Position numbers and translations under genes: made by a program | From: Streptomyces sp. NBC_00286 | GTDB taxonomy: Bacteria; Actinomycetota; Actinomycetes; Streptomycetales; Streptomycetaceae | Length of the DNA: 64,000 nt | Direction of reading: 5' to 3' | NCBI RefSeq assembly: GCF_036173125.1 | Contig: NZ_CP108054.1 | Location: forward strand, 1,612,001-1,676,000 | Part shown: positions 26,569-34,620 of the stretch, piece by piece | Position numbering within the stretch: position 1 is the first letter of the stretch | Layout of the letters: the number at the start of each line of letters is the position of its first letter | Notes under the pieces: model-generated | Told to the model about the DNA's origin: nothing | What the model saw: only the letters and a program-made list of their open reading frames with translations | Databases searched by the model: none

Positions 26569-27011
26569 GCGTCGCTTCGCGGGCTGCTCCTGAAACTGTC
26601 GACAACGGAGAAGGCGGTGCCGGCCAGGGCCAGTTGGCCGGGCATCCCGGTGCGGGTGAGATGGCCCAGGTCGGCGGTGCAGGAGACCCGTGCCGTCACC
26701 GTGGCGCCCGGCGCGAGACTGCCGGTGGTGAGGCGGACACTGGGATGCGCGCAGGACGCTCCCGCCTCGCGCAGGGCCGCGCTCGCCGCCTGCTGCGCCT
26801 GGGTGCGGGCTTGTTTCTCGGTGCGGGCCAGGGAGGCGGCGCGGGCGGCCTGGTGGGCGGCGTCCGCCACGACCAGGCGGGCATCGACGAGCAGCCCGAG
26901 CGCCACCACGACCAGAAGGACGAGGACGAGCAACGGCGTGACCAGCACCATCTCCACCGCGGCCGAACCCCGCTCCCCATCGCCTCGCCCGCGGCGCAGC
27001 TGCCGGATCAC
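26241..27011 (-). CDS. TadE-like pilus protein (C-terminal boundary uncertain)
   Basis: The frame starts at GTG 27011, overlapping the stop of an upstream fragment as GTGA. The first ~140 residues are TadE-like: 'ERGSAAVEMVLVTPLLVLVL' (Gly/Glu motif plus membrane helix), 'ADAAHQAARAASLARTEKQA', and a beta-rich part with a Cys pair ending in 'SVVDSFRSS'. Beyond about 26590 the frame merely shadows the TadG-like gene, so the true stop was probably lost. The upstream fragment (27008 to about 27170, '...LAGTASGPTERITAPGGGQS') is the tail of an unidentified protein. Confidence 0.6.
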   Translation of the reverse strand: MIRQLRRGRGDGERGSAAVEMVLVTPLLVLVLLVVVALGLLVDARLVVADAAHQAARAASLARTEKQARTQAQQAASAALREAGASCAHPSVRLTTGSLAPGATVTARVSCTADLGHLTRTGMPGQLALAGTAFSVVDSFRSSPRSDACRPIWRRSAPGWRKGMTGGRSRRSSSASSPRCGCSPGSSSTAGSPWPARSRRWTWRRRPPASVPSSWMSASCDAAAMSGSYATRPQRRPARMSPPPGTAAPRRSRATL

Positions 27012-27170
27012 GACTGGCCTCCGCCGGGAGCAGTGATCCGCTCGGTAGGACCGGAGGCGGTGCCTGCCAACCCGCCGCCGAGGCGAGGAGGAGCCGGGAG
27101 CCGTGCATACGTCAGGGCCGTGTGGTCGTCGTGGGCGACACCGAGCTGGAGCAGGTCGACGGTTACCGAA

Positions 27171-27730
27171 GGCGACCCGGGTGCCCCCGGGCCTGGCGCG
27201 CTCCTCGTGCGCCCACGGTCACTCGGGGGCCTGGGCGGACGGCCGTGTGGAAAAGCCTTCCTCAAAGTCGTCGGCGTTTCGGTCGGCAACGGTAAATCGA
27301 GTATTCTGCGAGCCGTTTTTGGCGGGATTCCGGCTCGGAACCTTCGATGCAGAGGCGCGCACCGTGAGGGTGCCAGGCGGAGGTCAGTCGAGTCGAGTGC
27401 CTTCCGTGTCTGGAAGGAGACGCAGTTCCGTGGCGAGCAGCTCTCACCAGAGCACCCTTGGAGAATGCGGCAGGGACTGGACCTGAGTCCAAGCTTGGGT
27501 GGGCATTCTGCCTGCACAGGCAGGCGGGCGGGGGTTACTTGGCGAAGAAGGAGCGGTTTGCGGTAAGCCCCGGGGGGAATGCGTCCCGGCCATCGGGAAC
27601 GATGGTCTGACGTCAGTCGGGCGGCTCCTCGACCTCCAACCGTTGCGGACTGTCGACGGATGTCTCGGGTAACGCCTTGGCTGTCGGACGTGCAAGGTCG
27701 CAGCGGGTGCAGCGACCTGGAGACCCGTTG
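27171..27730. other. Low-coding spacer at the right edge of the scar
   Basis: About 560 bp, less GC-rich than its surroundings in places (27250-27330). No open frame with coding character and no RNA gene recognised. It probably holds the right breakpoint of the pilus/LysM remnant block. Confidence 0.4.
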
Positions 27731-27750
27731 GATGGCAGCAGGAGGTGACA

Positions 27751-27948
27751 GTGTTGTTCGAGTCCCCCGGTGCGGATGGCGACCCAGTGGCTGCCCCTGC
27801 TGTCAGGTTATTACGCCTTCAGGATAAGTGGCGTAGCGGTCGCCCTGCCGAACAACCGTCATTTCGCGCCATGTTTTCCGCCACGTATGCCGAAGCCGTG
27901 CGAGTGCTGGACCGCAGGGAAGTCCGGAAACCATGCGTCTCGGTGTGA
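27751..27948 (+). CDS. Small hypothetical ORF with tandem TTA codons
   Basis: 65 residues from GTG 27751. AGGAGG at 27740-27745 sits 5 nt upstream, one of the best ribosome sites in the area. The product (VLFESPGADGD...) is basic and matches no family I know. Residues 20 and 21 are consecutive TTA leucine codons (27808-27813), a strong brake where the bldA tRNA is scarce. It lies just before the carrier-protein operon and points the same way. Codon use is only moderately Streptomyces-like, so it could be non-coding DNA with a lucky site. Confidence 0.35.
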   Translation: MLFESPGADGDPVAAPAVRLLRLQDKWRSGRPAEQPSFRAMFSATYAEAVRVLDRREVRKPCVSV

Positions 27949-28112
27949 ACTCGGCGAGAGCGAGGTGCCTTGACGTCGCGGCCTTAAATGATGCACACGA
28001 TCATGCCTTGACCGATTCGGTGGTCGGCATCTAGCGTCACGGCAGACGATGGCTTGGGAACCGCACGAGGACGCTGCGGGAACTGGCTGCGGAGACACGG
28101 GGGAAGAATCCA

Positions 28113-28262
28113 ATGAACGACCGTCCGGGGCGGGATCGGCCGGTCGCCGCAGGGCTTATGCCCTGTCGGCGTCATGATGGACAGCACATATCGCTGGGAT
28201 CTGAGTGTCCGCGAGACGGCCGCGGCCTTGACCGGCCAGGCTCGATCACGGTTCGGGTCTGA
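28113..28262 (+). CDS. Short leader-like ORF before the hydrolase gene
   Basis: 49 codons from ATG 28113 (MNDRPGRDRPVAAGLMP...) with GGGGGAAG 6 nt upstream; stop TGA at 28260-28262, 3 nt before the GTG of the M20 hydrolase, which has no good site of its own. The arrangement suggests translational coupling by a leader peptide. The peptide is Arg/Gly-rich and resembles nothing known; coding status is unproven. Confidence 0.35.
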   Translation: MNDRPGRDRPVAAGLMPCRRHDGQHISLGSECPRDGRGLDRPGSITVRV

Positions 28263-28265
28263 GGC

Positions 28266-29363
28266 GTGGGCGGACACGACGAGACGGTTCTGCTGCGGCG
28301 CTTGGTGGAGACCGCGTCAGTCACCGGTCACGAGGACCAGCTTGCTCGTCAACTGGTCGACGACATGGCAGCGTTGGGTTTCCAGGCCCATCGTGACGCC
28401 GTCGGCAACGCGGTCGGCGAGCTGGGGAAACCGGGTGGGCCGCTTATCCTGCTCCTCGGCCACCTCGACACAGTGCCCGGTGATCTGCCGGTCTTCGAAC
28501 GCGACGGCAAGCTGTACGGCCGCGGGACGGTGGACGCCAAGGGCCCACTCGCGACCATGGTGTGGGCGGCACTGCGCGCCTCGACACGCTGCGACGCCCA
28601 CCTGATGGTGGTCGGCGCCGTCGGAGAGGAGGGCTGCTCGCCCGGCGCACACCATCTGTGCCGTACGACAAAGCCGGACGTCGTCGTCATCGGTGAGCCG
28701 AGCGGCCTGGGCACCGTGGTGATCGGATACAAGGGCATCCTGCGCTTAGCCGTTGACATTGCCCGTCCCGGTTCGCACACGAGCTCACCAGGGCCGAGAG
28801 CGGTGGAGGTCGCGGCGGAGTACTGGGAGGCGGTGCGGCGGCGACTCGCGGCGGACCGTGCCGCACAACCCGCATTCGACCGAGCGATCCCCGCGCTGGT
28901 CGCGCTCAACGGCGATCTGCTGCGCGCCAGGGTCGAGATGTCCTGCCGGATTCCGGTCGGCTTCGACCGGAACGGGTTCGTGAGCTGGTTACGCGAGTTG
29001 GCCGGCTCGGACTCGCTCAGCGTCATCGAGAGCCTCCCGGCGGTCCGGTCGCCGCGTACCGACCCGGTAGTGGCGGCGCTCCGAGCGGGAATCCGGCAGC
29101 ATGCCGGATTACCGTCCTCCAAGGTGAAGCTCGGCACCTCCGACATGAACGTCGTCGGCCCGGTGTGGAACGTCCCGATCGCCGCGTACGGCCCGGGAGA
29201 CTCCCGCCTCGACCACACGGACGAGGAGCACCTGGACCTGGCCGAGTACATGACCGCGATCGACGTACTGACCACCGCCATCGAGGAGTTGGCCGCCGAG
29301 CTGACCACGGGACGGCGTTCGTCGCGAGCTGCCGCCGGTACCTACCGGGAGACAGCGCTGTGA
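28266..29363 (+). CDS. LysK-like carrier-protein hydrolase (M20 metallopeptidase)
   Basis: 365 residues from GTG 28266. Dinuclear zinc peptidase motifs of the ArgE/DapE/LysK group: 'LILLLGHLDTVPGD', 'LYGRGTVDAKGPLATM', 'GAVGEEGCSPGA', 'VVIGEPSG' and 'GPGDSRLDHTDEEHLDL'. Gene order points to a [LysW]-amino acid hydrolase that releases the finished amino acid from the carrier's C-terminal glutamate. It carries three TTA codons (residues 161, 242 and 282), so its translation should depend on the bldA tRNA. Its stop overlaps the next start (GTGA at 29360). Confidence 0.88.
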   Translation: MGGHDETVLLRRLVETASVTGHEDQLARQLVDDMAALGFQAHRDAVGNAVGELGKPGGPLILLLGHLDTVPGDLPVFERDGKLYGRGTVDAKGPLATMVWAALRASTRCDAHLMVVGAVGEEGCSPGAHHLCRTTKPDVVVIGEPSGLGTVVIGYKGILRLAVDIARPGSHTSSPGPRAVEVAAEYWEAVRRRLAADRAAQPAFDRAIPALVALNGDLLRARVEMSCRIPVGFDRNGFVSWLRELAGSDSLSVIESLPAVRSPRTDPVVAALRAGIRQHAGLPSSKVKLGTSDMNVVGPVWNVPIAAYGPGDSRLDHTDEEHLDLAEYMTAIDVLTTAIEELAAELTTGRRSSRAAAGTYRETAL

Positions 29364-30238
29364 ACCCGAACGGCGGTGCGCCGGATCTGCCTCCGCGCCT
29401 GGCCGTGATCGCGTCCCGAATCGCGGTGGAGGAGAAGCGCATCCTCGGCGAGCTCGACCGGCGCCGCGTCCCGTACCACGTGCTCGACCCACGGACCGCG
29501 GTGTTCCGTCTGGAACAGCTGAAGGTTCCCTGGTCGGTGGCGATCGCCCGGGAGGTGTCGCATCACCGGAGCCTGACGGTGGCACGTGTCCTCGAGCACG
29601 CGGGTGTGACTGTGGTCAACAGCGCCGCGGCGATAGCGCTGTGCGGCGACAAACTGCTCACCACTCTCACCCTCCAGGCCGCCGGACTGCCCGTTCCACG
29701 CTGCATGGTGACCCCAACACCGCAGGCGGCCGTCGAGGCCCTTGAAGAGTTCGGATATCCAGCGGTCGTCAAACCTCTGACCGGTTCCTGGGGCCGTCAG
29801 GTGGCCAGACTGGCCGACCGGGACGCCGCCGAGGCGGTTCTCGAACTGCGAGAAGCCCTGCCCGACCCACAGCAGCGGATCACCTACGTGCAGGAGTACG
29901 TCGACAAGCCAGGACGCGACATCAGGTGCCTGGTCTTCGGAACCGAGGTGGCCGGCGCCGTTTACCGTACCTCCACCTCGTGGCGCACCAACACCGCCCT
30001 CGACGCCCGCACCGAGCCGTGTCCGCTCACCGCGGAGCTTGAGAGCCTCGTGGCGGCAACAGCTGCCGCGATCGGCCCCGGAGTCTACGGAATCGACCTC
30101 CTGGAGGACCGTGACGGTCGCCTCCTGGTCAACGAGGTAAACCACACACCGCAGTTCCGCGGCGCCGCCGAGGCCCTCGACGTGGACCTGGTCGGCCGCT
30201 ACGTGGACTTCCTGGTACAGCAACTGGTGAGGAACTGA
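29360..30238 (+). CDS. lysX: LysX-like ATP-grasp ligase (carrier protein - glutamate ligase)
   Basis: 292 residues from GTG 29360, overlapping the hydrolase stop. RimK/LysX-type ATP-grasp features: 'RIAVEEKRILGELDRRRVPY' at the N-terminus, 'VVNSAAAIALCGDKLLT', 'PAVVKPLTGSWGRQVARL', 'YVQEYVDKPGRDIRCLVFG' and the metal-binding 'GIDLLEDRDGRLLVNEVNH'. LysX enzymes join the alpha-amino group of an acidic amino acid to the C-terminal Glu side chain of LysW. In related secondary pathways the substrate is glutamate; that assignment is inferred. TGATG overlap couples it to the aminotransferase. Confidence 0.9.
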   Translation: MNPNGGAPDLPPRLAVIASRIAVEEKRILGELDRRRVPYHVLDPRTAVFRLEQLKVPWSVAIAREVSHHRSLTVARVLEHAGVTVVNSAAAIALCGDKLLTTLTLQAAGLPVPRCMVTPTPQAAVEALEEFGYPAVVKPLTGSWGRQVARLADRDAAEAVLELREALPDPQQRITYVQEYVDKPGRDIRCLVFGTEVAGAVYRTSTSWRTNTALDARTEPCPLTAELESLVAATAAAIGPGVYGIDLLEDRDGRLLVNEVNHTPQFRGAAEALDVDLVGRYVDFLVQQLVRN

Positions 30239-31551
30239 TGGCCATGTCACGGCTGGCAATGTTCGGCGGAACTCGCACCGTGGATGCCGATGCAGGCGCC
30301 TCTCCTGCCGCCGCTTGGCCGATCGTCACGGACGCCGAGCGCGAGGCGGTGCTGCGAGTTCTCGACAGCGGCCGCCTCACCTCGGTAGAACGCGGAGAGG
30401 TGCAGCTCCTGGAGCAGGAGTGGGCCAACTACAGCGGCGTACGACACTGCGCCGCCCTTTCGTCCGGGACCGCAGCCATCGAGCTGGCCCTGGTCGCCAC
30501 GAGGCTGGAGCCGGGCGCCGAAGTCCTTGTCCCTGCCTTCTCCTTCGTCGCCACCGCGGCCGCCCCCGCGCTGCGCGGCTTCGTCCCTGTGTACGTGGAC
30601 ATCGACCCCGTCACGTACACCATCGACCCGGCCGCCGCGGCGGCCGCGATCACTCCACGCACCCAGGCCATCCTCGCCGTGCACCTGCACGGGCTGCCCT
30701 GCGACATGGACGCGCTGCGGGCGCTGGCCGACCGCCACGGGCTGTTCCTCGTCGAGGACGCGGCCCAGGCACACGGCGCGACGTACCGAGGCCGACAGAC
30801 GGGAGCACTCGGCGACGTGGCGGCGTTCAGCCTGAACGCCTCGAAGAACCTGCCCACGAGCGGCGAGGGCGGACTGCTCACCACCGACGACGAGAGCCTG
30901 TACGAACGGGTCGTGCTGCACCGTCAGTTCGGCGAGGACCTGACGGGACGCGGCGAACGCGCCTACCTCTCGAAGGTGATCGCCGGCAACGCCAAGCTGA
31001 GCAGCGTCCAAGCCGCCTTCACTCGCTGCCAACTCGCCCGGCTGACCGAGCGGCACGAGCAGCGCGACCGCAACGTCCGCCGGTTCCTCGGACGGCTGGC
31101 CGCACTCGGCGGCATCGTGACACCGCGCTGCCCGGACGACCGCACCCACGCCTGGTTCCAACTGCGCCTGCGCTTCGACAACGAGAAGATGGGCTGCCCC
31201 GACGTCGCCCCAGGAGCGCTGCGGACCATGCTGCAGCGCGCGCTGCGCGCGGAGGGCGTGCCAGTACGGCCCTACCAGTCGCTGCCCCTGCCCGCCCAGC
31301 CCGCGCTGCGTGCCGCCCTCCCGCCCGACCGGCCCTACCGCCCCGAAGACCACCCCACCACCCTCGCCGTGATCGAGGACTCCCTGACGATGCAGCGATG
31401 GCACCTCAACCCGGCGGCCGGGCCGCTCCTGGAGCGCTGCGCTGACGCGTTCGAGAAGGTGTGGGACCAACTGGAACTCCTACTGCCCCCGGCCCGGTCG
31501 ATGACGTATCGGCCGCTGTGGCAGACCGAGGTGCCGGCGGCACACGCATGA
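30238..31551 (+). CDS. DegT/DnrJ/EryC1-family PLP aminotransferase
   Basis: 437 residues. Fold-type I motifs include 'ALSSGTAAIELALVA', 'LVPAFSFVATAAA', 'LFLVEDAAQAHGATY' (Asp binding the PLP ring nitrogen) and 'FSLNASKNLPTSGEGG', whose Lys forms the internal aldimine. This family aminates keto groups of sugars and cyclitols. Between the LysX ligase and a split transketolase it most likely aminates the ketone formed after C2 transfer, while the intermediate is still on the carrier protein. The next gene starts within its stop codon (ATGA at 31548). Confidence 0.9.
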   Translation: MAMSRLAMFGGTRTVDADAGASPAAAWPIVTDAEREAVLRVLDSGRLTSVERGEVQLLEQEWANYSGVRHCAALSSGTAAIELALVATRLEPGAEVLVPAFSFVATAAAPALRGFVPVYVDIDPVTYTIDPAAAAAAITPRTQAILAVHLHGLPCDMDALRALADRHGLFLVEDAAQAHGATYRGRQTGALGDVAAFSLNASKNLPTSGEGGLLTTDDESLYERVVLHRQFGEDLTGRGERAYLSKVIAGNAKLSSVQAAFTRCQLARLTERHEQRDRNVRRFLGRLAALGGIVTPRCPDDRTHAWFQLRLRFDNEKMGCPDVAPGALRTMLQRALRAEGVPVRPYQSLPLPAQPALRAALPPDRPYRPEDHPTTLAVIEDSLTMQRWHLNPAAGPLLERCADAFEKVWDQLELLLPPARSMTYRPLWQTEVPAAHA

Positions 31552-32390
31552 CGCGCGTCGAGGTCAGCACCGCGGAACTGGCGGAACGCGCGCACCGGGC
31601 CCGCGAGGCGGTGCTCGCGATGGGCGCGACTGAGCACGGCACCCACGTCGGCGGCAGCCTGTCGGCGGTCGACATCCTCACCGTGCTCTACGGAGCGGTG
31701 CTGCGGGTACGGCCCGACGAACCGGAGTGGCCCGACCGGGACTGGTTCGTGCTGAGCAAGGGGCATGCGAGCGCCGCGCTCTACGCGGTACTGGCCGGGC
31801 GCGGCTACTTCCCGATCGAGGAGTGCCACACCTACGGCCGGCGGCACAGCCGGCTGGCCGGGCACCCCCTGCGCCGGCTGCCCGGCGTGGACTTCCCCAC
31901 CGGCTCACTCGGCCACGGGCTGTCGCTCGGCGCCGGTGTCGCGCTGGCCGCTGCCCGCACCGGCCGGAGCAACCGGGCGTTCGTCCTGCTCGGCGACGGC
32001 GAACTGCAGGAGGGCTCCAACTGGGAGGCGATCATGTCGGCCGCCCAGCTCGGCCTCGGCAACCTCACCGCCGTGGTCGACCGCAACGGCTGGCAGATCA
32101 GCGGTCGCACCGAGGAGTCCGTGGGACTGGAGCCGCTCGCGGACCGCTGGCGCCACTTCGGATGGACGGTGGTCGAGATCGACGGCCACGACCTGGAGGC
32201 CCTGCGAGCCGTGCTCGGCGCCCTGCCTGTCACGCCGGGCCGCCCCACCGTCGTCCTCGCCAAGACCGTGAAAGGCCGTGGAGTGCCGATCTTCGAAGAC
32301 CGCAAGAAGAGCCACTACGTAAAGCTCACGCCGCGCCTGCACGAGCGGGCGCTGGCGGGACTGCGCGCCCGACGCAGGAACCAGACATGA
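31548..32390 (+). CDS. Transketolase, N-terminal (TPP-binding) subunit
   Basis: 280 residues from ATG 31548. TPP-domain motifs: 'HVGGSLSAVDILTVLYGAVL', 'DRDWFVLSKGHASAALYAVL', and the metal/TPP sequence 'GDGELQEGSNWEAI' (GDG...N). It is only the N-terminal half of a classical transketolase; the C-terminal half is the next gene. Split transketolases occur in vazabitide and azinomycin-type clusters, where they move a two-carbon ketol unit to the carrier-bound glutamate semialdehyde. ATGA overlap with the next gene favours equal expression. Confidence 0.92.
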   Translation: MTRVEVSTAELAERAHRAREAVLAMGATEHGTHVGGSLSAVDILTVLYGAVLRVRPDEPEWPDRDWFVLSKGHASAALYAVLAGRGYFPIEECHTYGRRHSRLAGHPLRRLPGVDFPTGSLGHGLSLGAGVALAAARTGRSNRAFVLLGDGELQEGSNWEAIMSAAQLGLGNLTAVVDRNGWQISGRTEESVGLEPLADRWRHFGWTVVEIDGHDLEALRAVLGALPVTPGRPTVVLAKTVKGRGVPIFEDRKKSHYVKLTPRLHERALAGLRARRRNQT

Positions 32391-33403
32391 CTGCGGCCGA
32401 ACAGCGGACCGTACCCGTCGACGAATCCTGGCAGGAGCTGTACGCGGGGGCGGCCCGGGACGTCTACCGCCGTACGCTCCTGGAGCTGGCCCACGGCGAC
32501 GACCGGATCTTCTGCGTCGATTCCGACACGGGCGGCTTCGAGGACGGCTTCGCCGCCGAACTGCCTGCCCAGTACGTCAACGTCGGGATCGCCGAGGCGA
32601 ACCTGTTCGGCATGTCCGCCGGGCTCGCGGCCGCCGGACTCATCCCGTTCGCCCACACCATGAGTGCCTTCGCCACCACCCGGGCCTGTGAGCAGCTGAA
32701 GCTCGACGTGGCGGGCAACAACCTGCCCGTCCGCGTCGTCGCCACCCACGGCGGTCTCTCCGCCGGCCACTACGGCCCCTCGCACCACGCCCTGCAGGAC
32801 CTGGCCATCCTGCGCACGCTGCCCCATCTGACCGTCCTCGTACCGGCCGACGCAGGTGAGACGGCCCTGGCGGTGCGCGCCGCCGCCCATCATCCCGGCC
32901 CGGTGTACATCCGGCTCGGCCGCAACGCGACACCGCAGGTCCACCGCGAACCGTACGACTTCTGCATCGGTACCTCAGTGCAGTTGGCGGACGGCGACGA
33001 CGTGACGGTGGTCGCGACCGGACCGCTCCCCGTCCACTACGCGCTCGTCGCACGAGACTTCCTCGCCACCCGGGGAGTCTCCGCCCGAGTGGTGAACATG
33101 CACACCATCAAGCCCCTCGACCGTGCTGCGCTGCTGCGCGCGGCACGGGAGACCGCCGGCATCGTCACCGTCGAGGACCACGTCGTCGTGGGCGGACTCG
33201 GCGGCGCGGTCAGCGAGGTGGTGACCGCCGAACACCCTTGCCGGGTACACCGGGTGGGGGTCGCCGAAGGCTACCTGGACACCGTCGGCAACGAGCGGGA
33301 GCTGTTGCAGGACGGAGGAGTGACCGCCGACCGCGTCGTCGCGGAGACGCTGACCCTGCTCGAATCCGCACGGACGGACAACCCCAACACAAGGAGAAGG
33401 TGA
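32387..33403 (+). CDS. Transketolase, C-terminal (pyrimidine-binding) subunit
   Basis: 338 residues from ATG 32387. 'YVNVGIAEANLFGMSAGLAA' contains the catalytic Glu that activates TPP, followed by 'THGGLSAGHYGPSHHALQD' and 'VLVPADAGE'; the last third is the transketolase C-domain ('VNMHTIKPLDRAALL', 'VVGGLGGAVSEVV'). With the preceding subunit it should form an alpha2beta2 enzyme. The stop is 1 nt before the ATG of the LysW gene, and AAGGAGAAGG at the end of this gene serves as its ribosome site. Confidence 0.92.
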   Translation: MTAAEQRTVPVDESWQELYAGAARDVYRRTLLELAHGDDRIFCVDSDTGGFEDGFAAELPAQYVNVGIAEANLFGMSAGLAAAGLIPFAHTMSAFATTRACEQLKLDVAGNNLPVRVVATHGGLSAGHYGPSHHALQDLAILRTLPHLTVLVPADAGETALAVRAAAHHPGPVYIRLGRNATPQVHREPYDFCIGTSVQLADGDDVTVVATGPLPVHYALVARDFLATRGVSARVVNMHTIKPLDRAALLRAARETAGIVTVEDHVVVGGLGGAVSEVVTAEHPCRVHRVGVAEGYLDTVGNERELLQDGGVTADRVVAETLTLLESARTDNPNTRRR

Positions 33404-33404
33404 C

Positions 33405-33581
33405 ATGGCCACAGCCATAGCCCCATGCCCCAGCTGCGAGAGCGACGTCATGCTCAATGCCGCGCCCCGGCAGAACGAGATCGTCGAGTGCGCCGACTGC
33501 GCCAGCGAACTCGAGATACTCAGCATCGATCCGGTCCTGCTGGCGCTCGCGCCCGATGTCGAAGAGGACTGGGGTGAATGA
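33405..33581 (+). CDS. lysW: LysW-type amino-group carrier protein (AmCP)
   Basis: Only 58 residues. An N-terminal zinc-ribbon has CPSC (residues 8-11) and CADC (29-32). The acidic C-terminus ends EEDWGE, the conserved LysW tail whose last Glu carries the substrate through an isopeptide bond. ATG 33405 follows AAGGAGAAGG. In lysine/arginine biosynthesis LysW protects and presents 2-aminoadipate or glutamate; here, beside transketolase subunits, it should act as a dedicated carrier for a secondary-metabolite amino acid. Its tail codons overlap the LysY start. Confidence 0.93.
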   Translation: MATAIAPCPSCESDVMLNAAPRQNEIVECADCASELEILSIDPVLLALAPDVEEDWGE

Positions 33582-34620
33582 CACCCGGGGCCGCGTGATC
33601 CGGGCGGGCATCGTCGGCGCGAGCGGCTACATAGGAGGGGAGCTGTGCCGCATCGTGCTCGGCCACCCCCACCTCGAGCTGGTCGCGCCGGTCTCGCGTG
33701 GTCGGGCGGGCAAGCGGGTGGACGGGGCCCACCCCAATCTGCGCGGCCTGACCGACCTGACCTTCGTCGACCCGGACGACGCACCCGACTGCGATGTGCT
33801 GTTCCTGGCGACACCACACCGCGAGACCATGCGCATGGTGGCGCACTGGACCAGCCAGGCCGATTGCCTGGTCGACCTCAGCGCCGACTTCCGGCTGCGC
33901 GACCCGGCGGCGTACGAGCGGTACTACGGCACCCCGCACACCGCCCCGGAGCTACTGCCGGAGTTCGTCCCCGGTCAGCCAGAGCGGTACCGCAAGGAAC
34001 TCGCCGACGCCGCCCGGATCAGCGTGCCCGGCTGCATGGCGACGGCCGCCATCCTGGCCCTCCACCCCCTGGCAGCCGCGGGCCTGGTGGACGACCGGGT
34101 CGCGGTCGACGGCCGCATCGGGTCCAGCGGGTCGGGCTCCGGCGCCGGGCCGATGAACCTGCACGCCGAACGCAGCGGTGCCTTGCGGGTGTTCGCGCCC
34201 GTCGGCCACCGGCACGAGGCGGAGGTGGCTCAGGCGACCGGCCTGACCGTGAGCATGAGCGCGACTGGTGTGGAAGCCGTGCGCGGCGCACAGGTGCTAT
34301 GCCGGGCCTCGCTCGTCGCTGACATCCGCGAGGCGGACCTGCGCCGCCTCTACCGCGACCACTACGGCACCGAGCCGTTCGTTCGCGTGGTCGCCCAGCG
34401 GCGCGGGCTGTACCGGCTGCCCGAACCGAAGATTCTCAGCGGATCCAACTTCTGCGACGTGGGCTTCTCCCTCGACGCCGACCGCGGCCAGGTGGTCGCC
34501 GTGGCGGCGCTCGACAACCTGGTGAAGGGGGCGGCCGGCAACGCCGTCCAGTGCGTCAACATCAGGCAGGGCTGGCCGGAGGGCCTGGGGCTGGAGTTTC
34601 CCGGGCTGCATCCGCTGTGA
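33574..34620 (+). CDS. lysY: LysY/ArgC-like [carrier protein]-glutamyl phosphate reductase
   Basis: 348 residues from GTG 33574 (GAAGAGG upstream, inside the LysW tail); ATG 33556 is an alternative. Motifs: Rossmann 'RAGIVGASGYIGGELCRI', active-site Cys in 'ISVPGCMATAAILAL', 'GRIGSSGSGSGAG' and the C-terminal 'NLVKGAAGNAVQCVNI'. It belongs to the N-acetyl-gamma-glutamyl-phosphate reductase family. It would reduce the carrier-bound glutamyl phosphate with NADPH to the semialdehyde that accepts the C2 unit. GTGA overlap with the kinase gene. Confidence 0.92.
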   Translation: MNDTRGRVIRAGIVGASGYIGGELCRIVLGHPHLELVAPVSRGRAGKRVDGAHPNLRGLTDLTFVDPDDAPDCDVLFLATPHRETMRMVAHWTSQADCLVDLSADFRLRDPAAYERYYGTPHTAPELLPEFVPGQPERYRKELADAARISVPGCMATAAILALHPLAAAGLVDDRVAVDGRIGSSGSGSGAGPMNLHAERSGALRVFAPVGHRHEAEVAQATGLTVSMSATGVEAVRGAQVLCRASLVADIREADLRRLYRDHYGTEPFVRVVAQRRGLYRLPEPKILSGSNFCDVGFSLDADRGQVVAVAALDNLVKGAAGNAVQCVNIRQGWPEGLGLEFPGLHPL

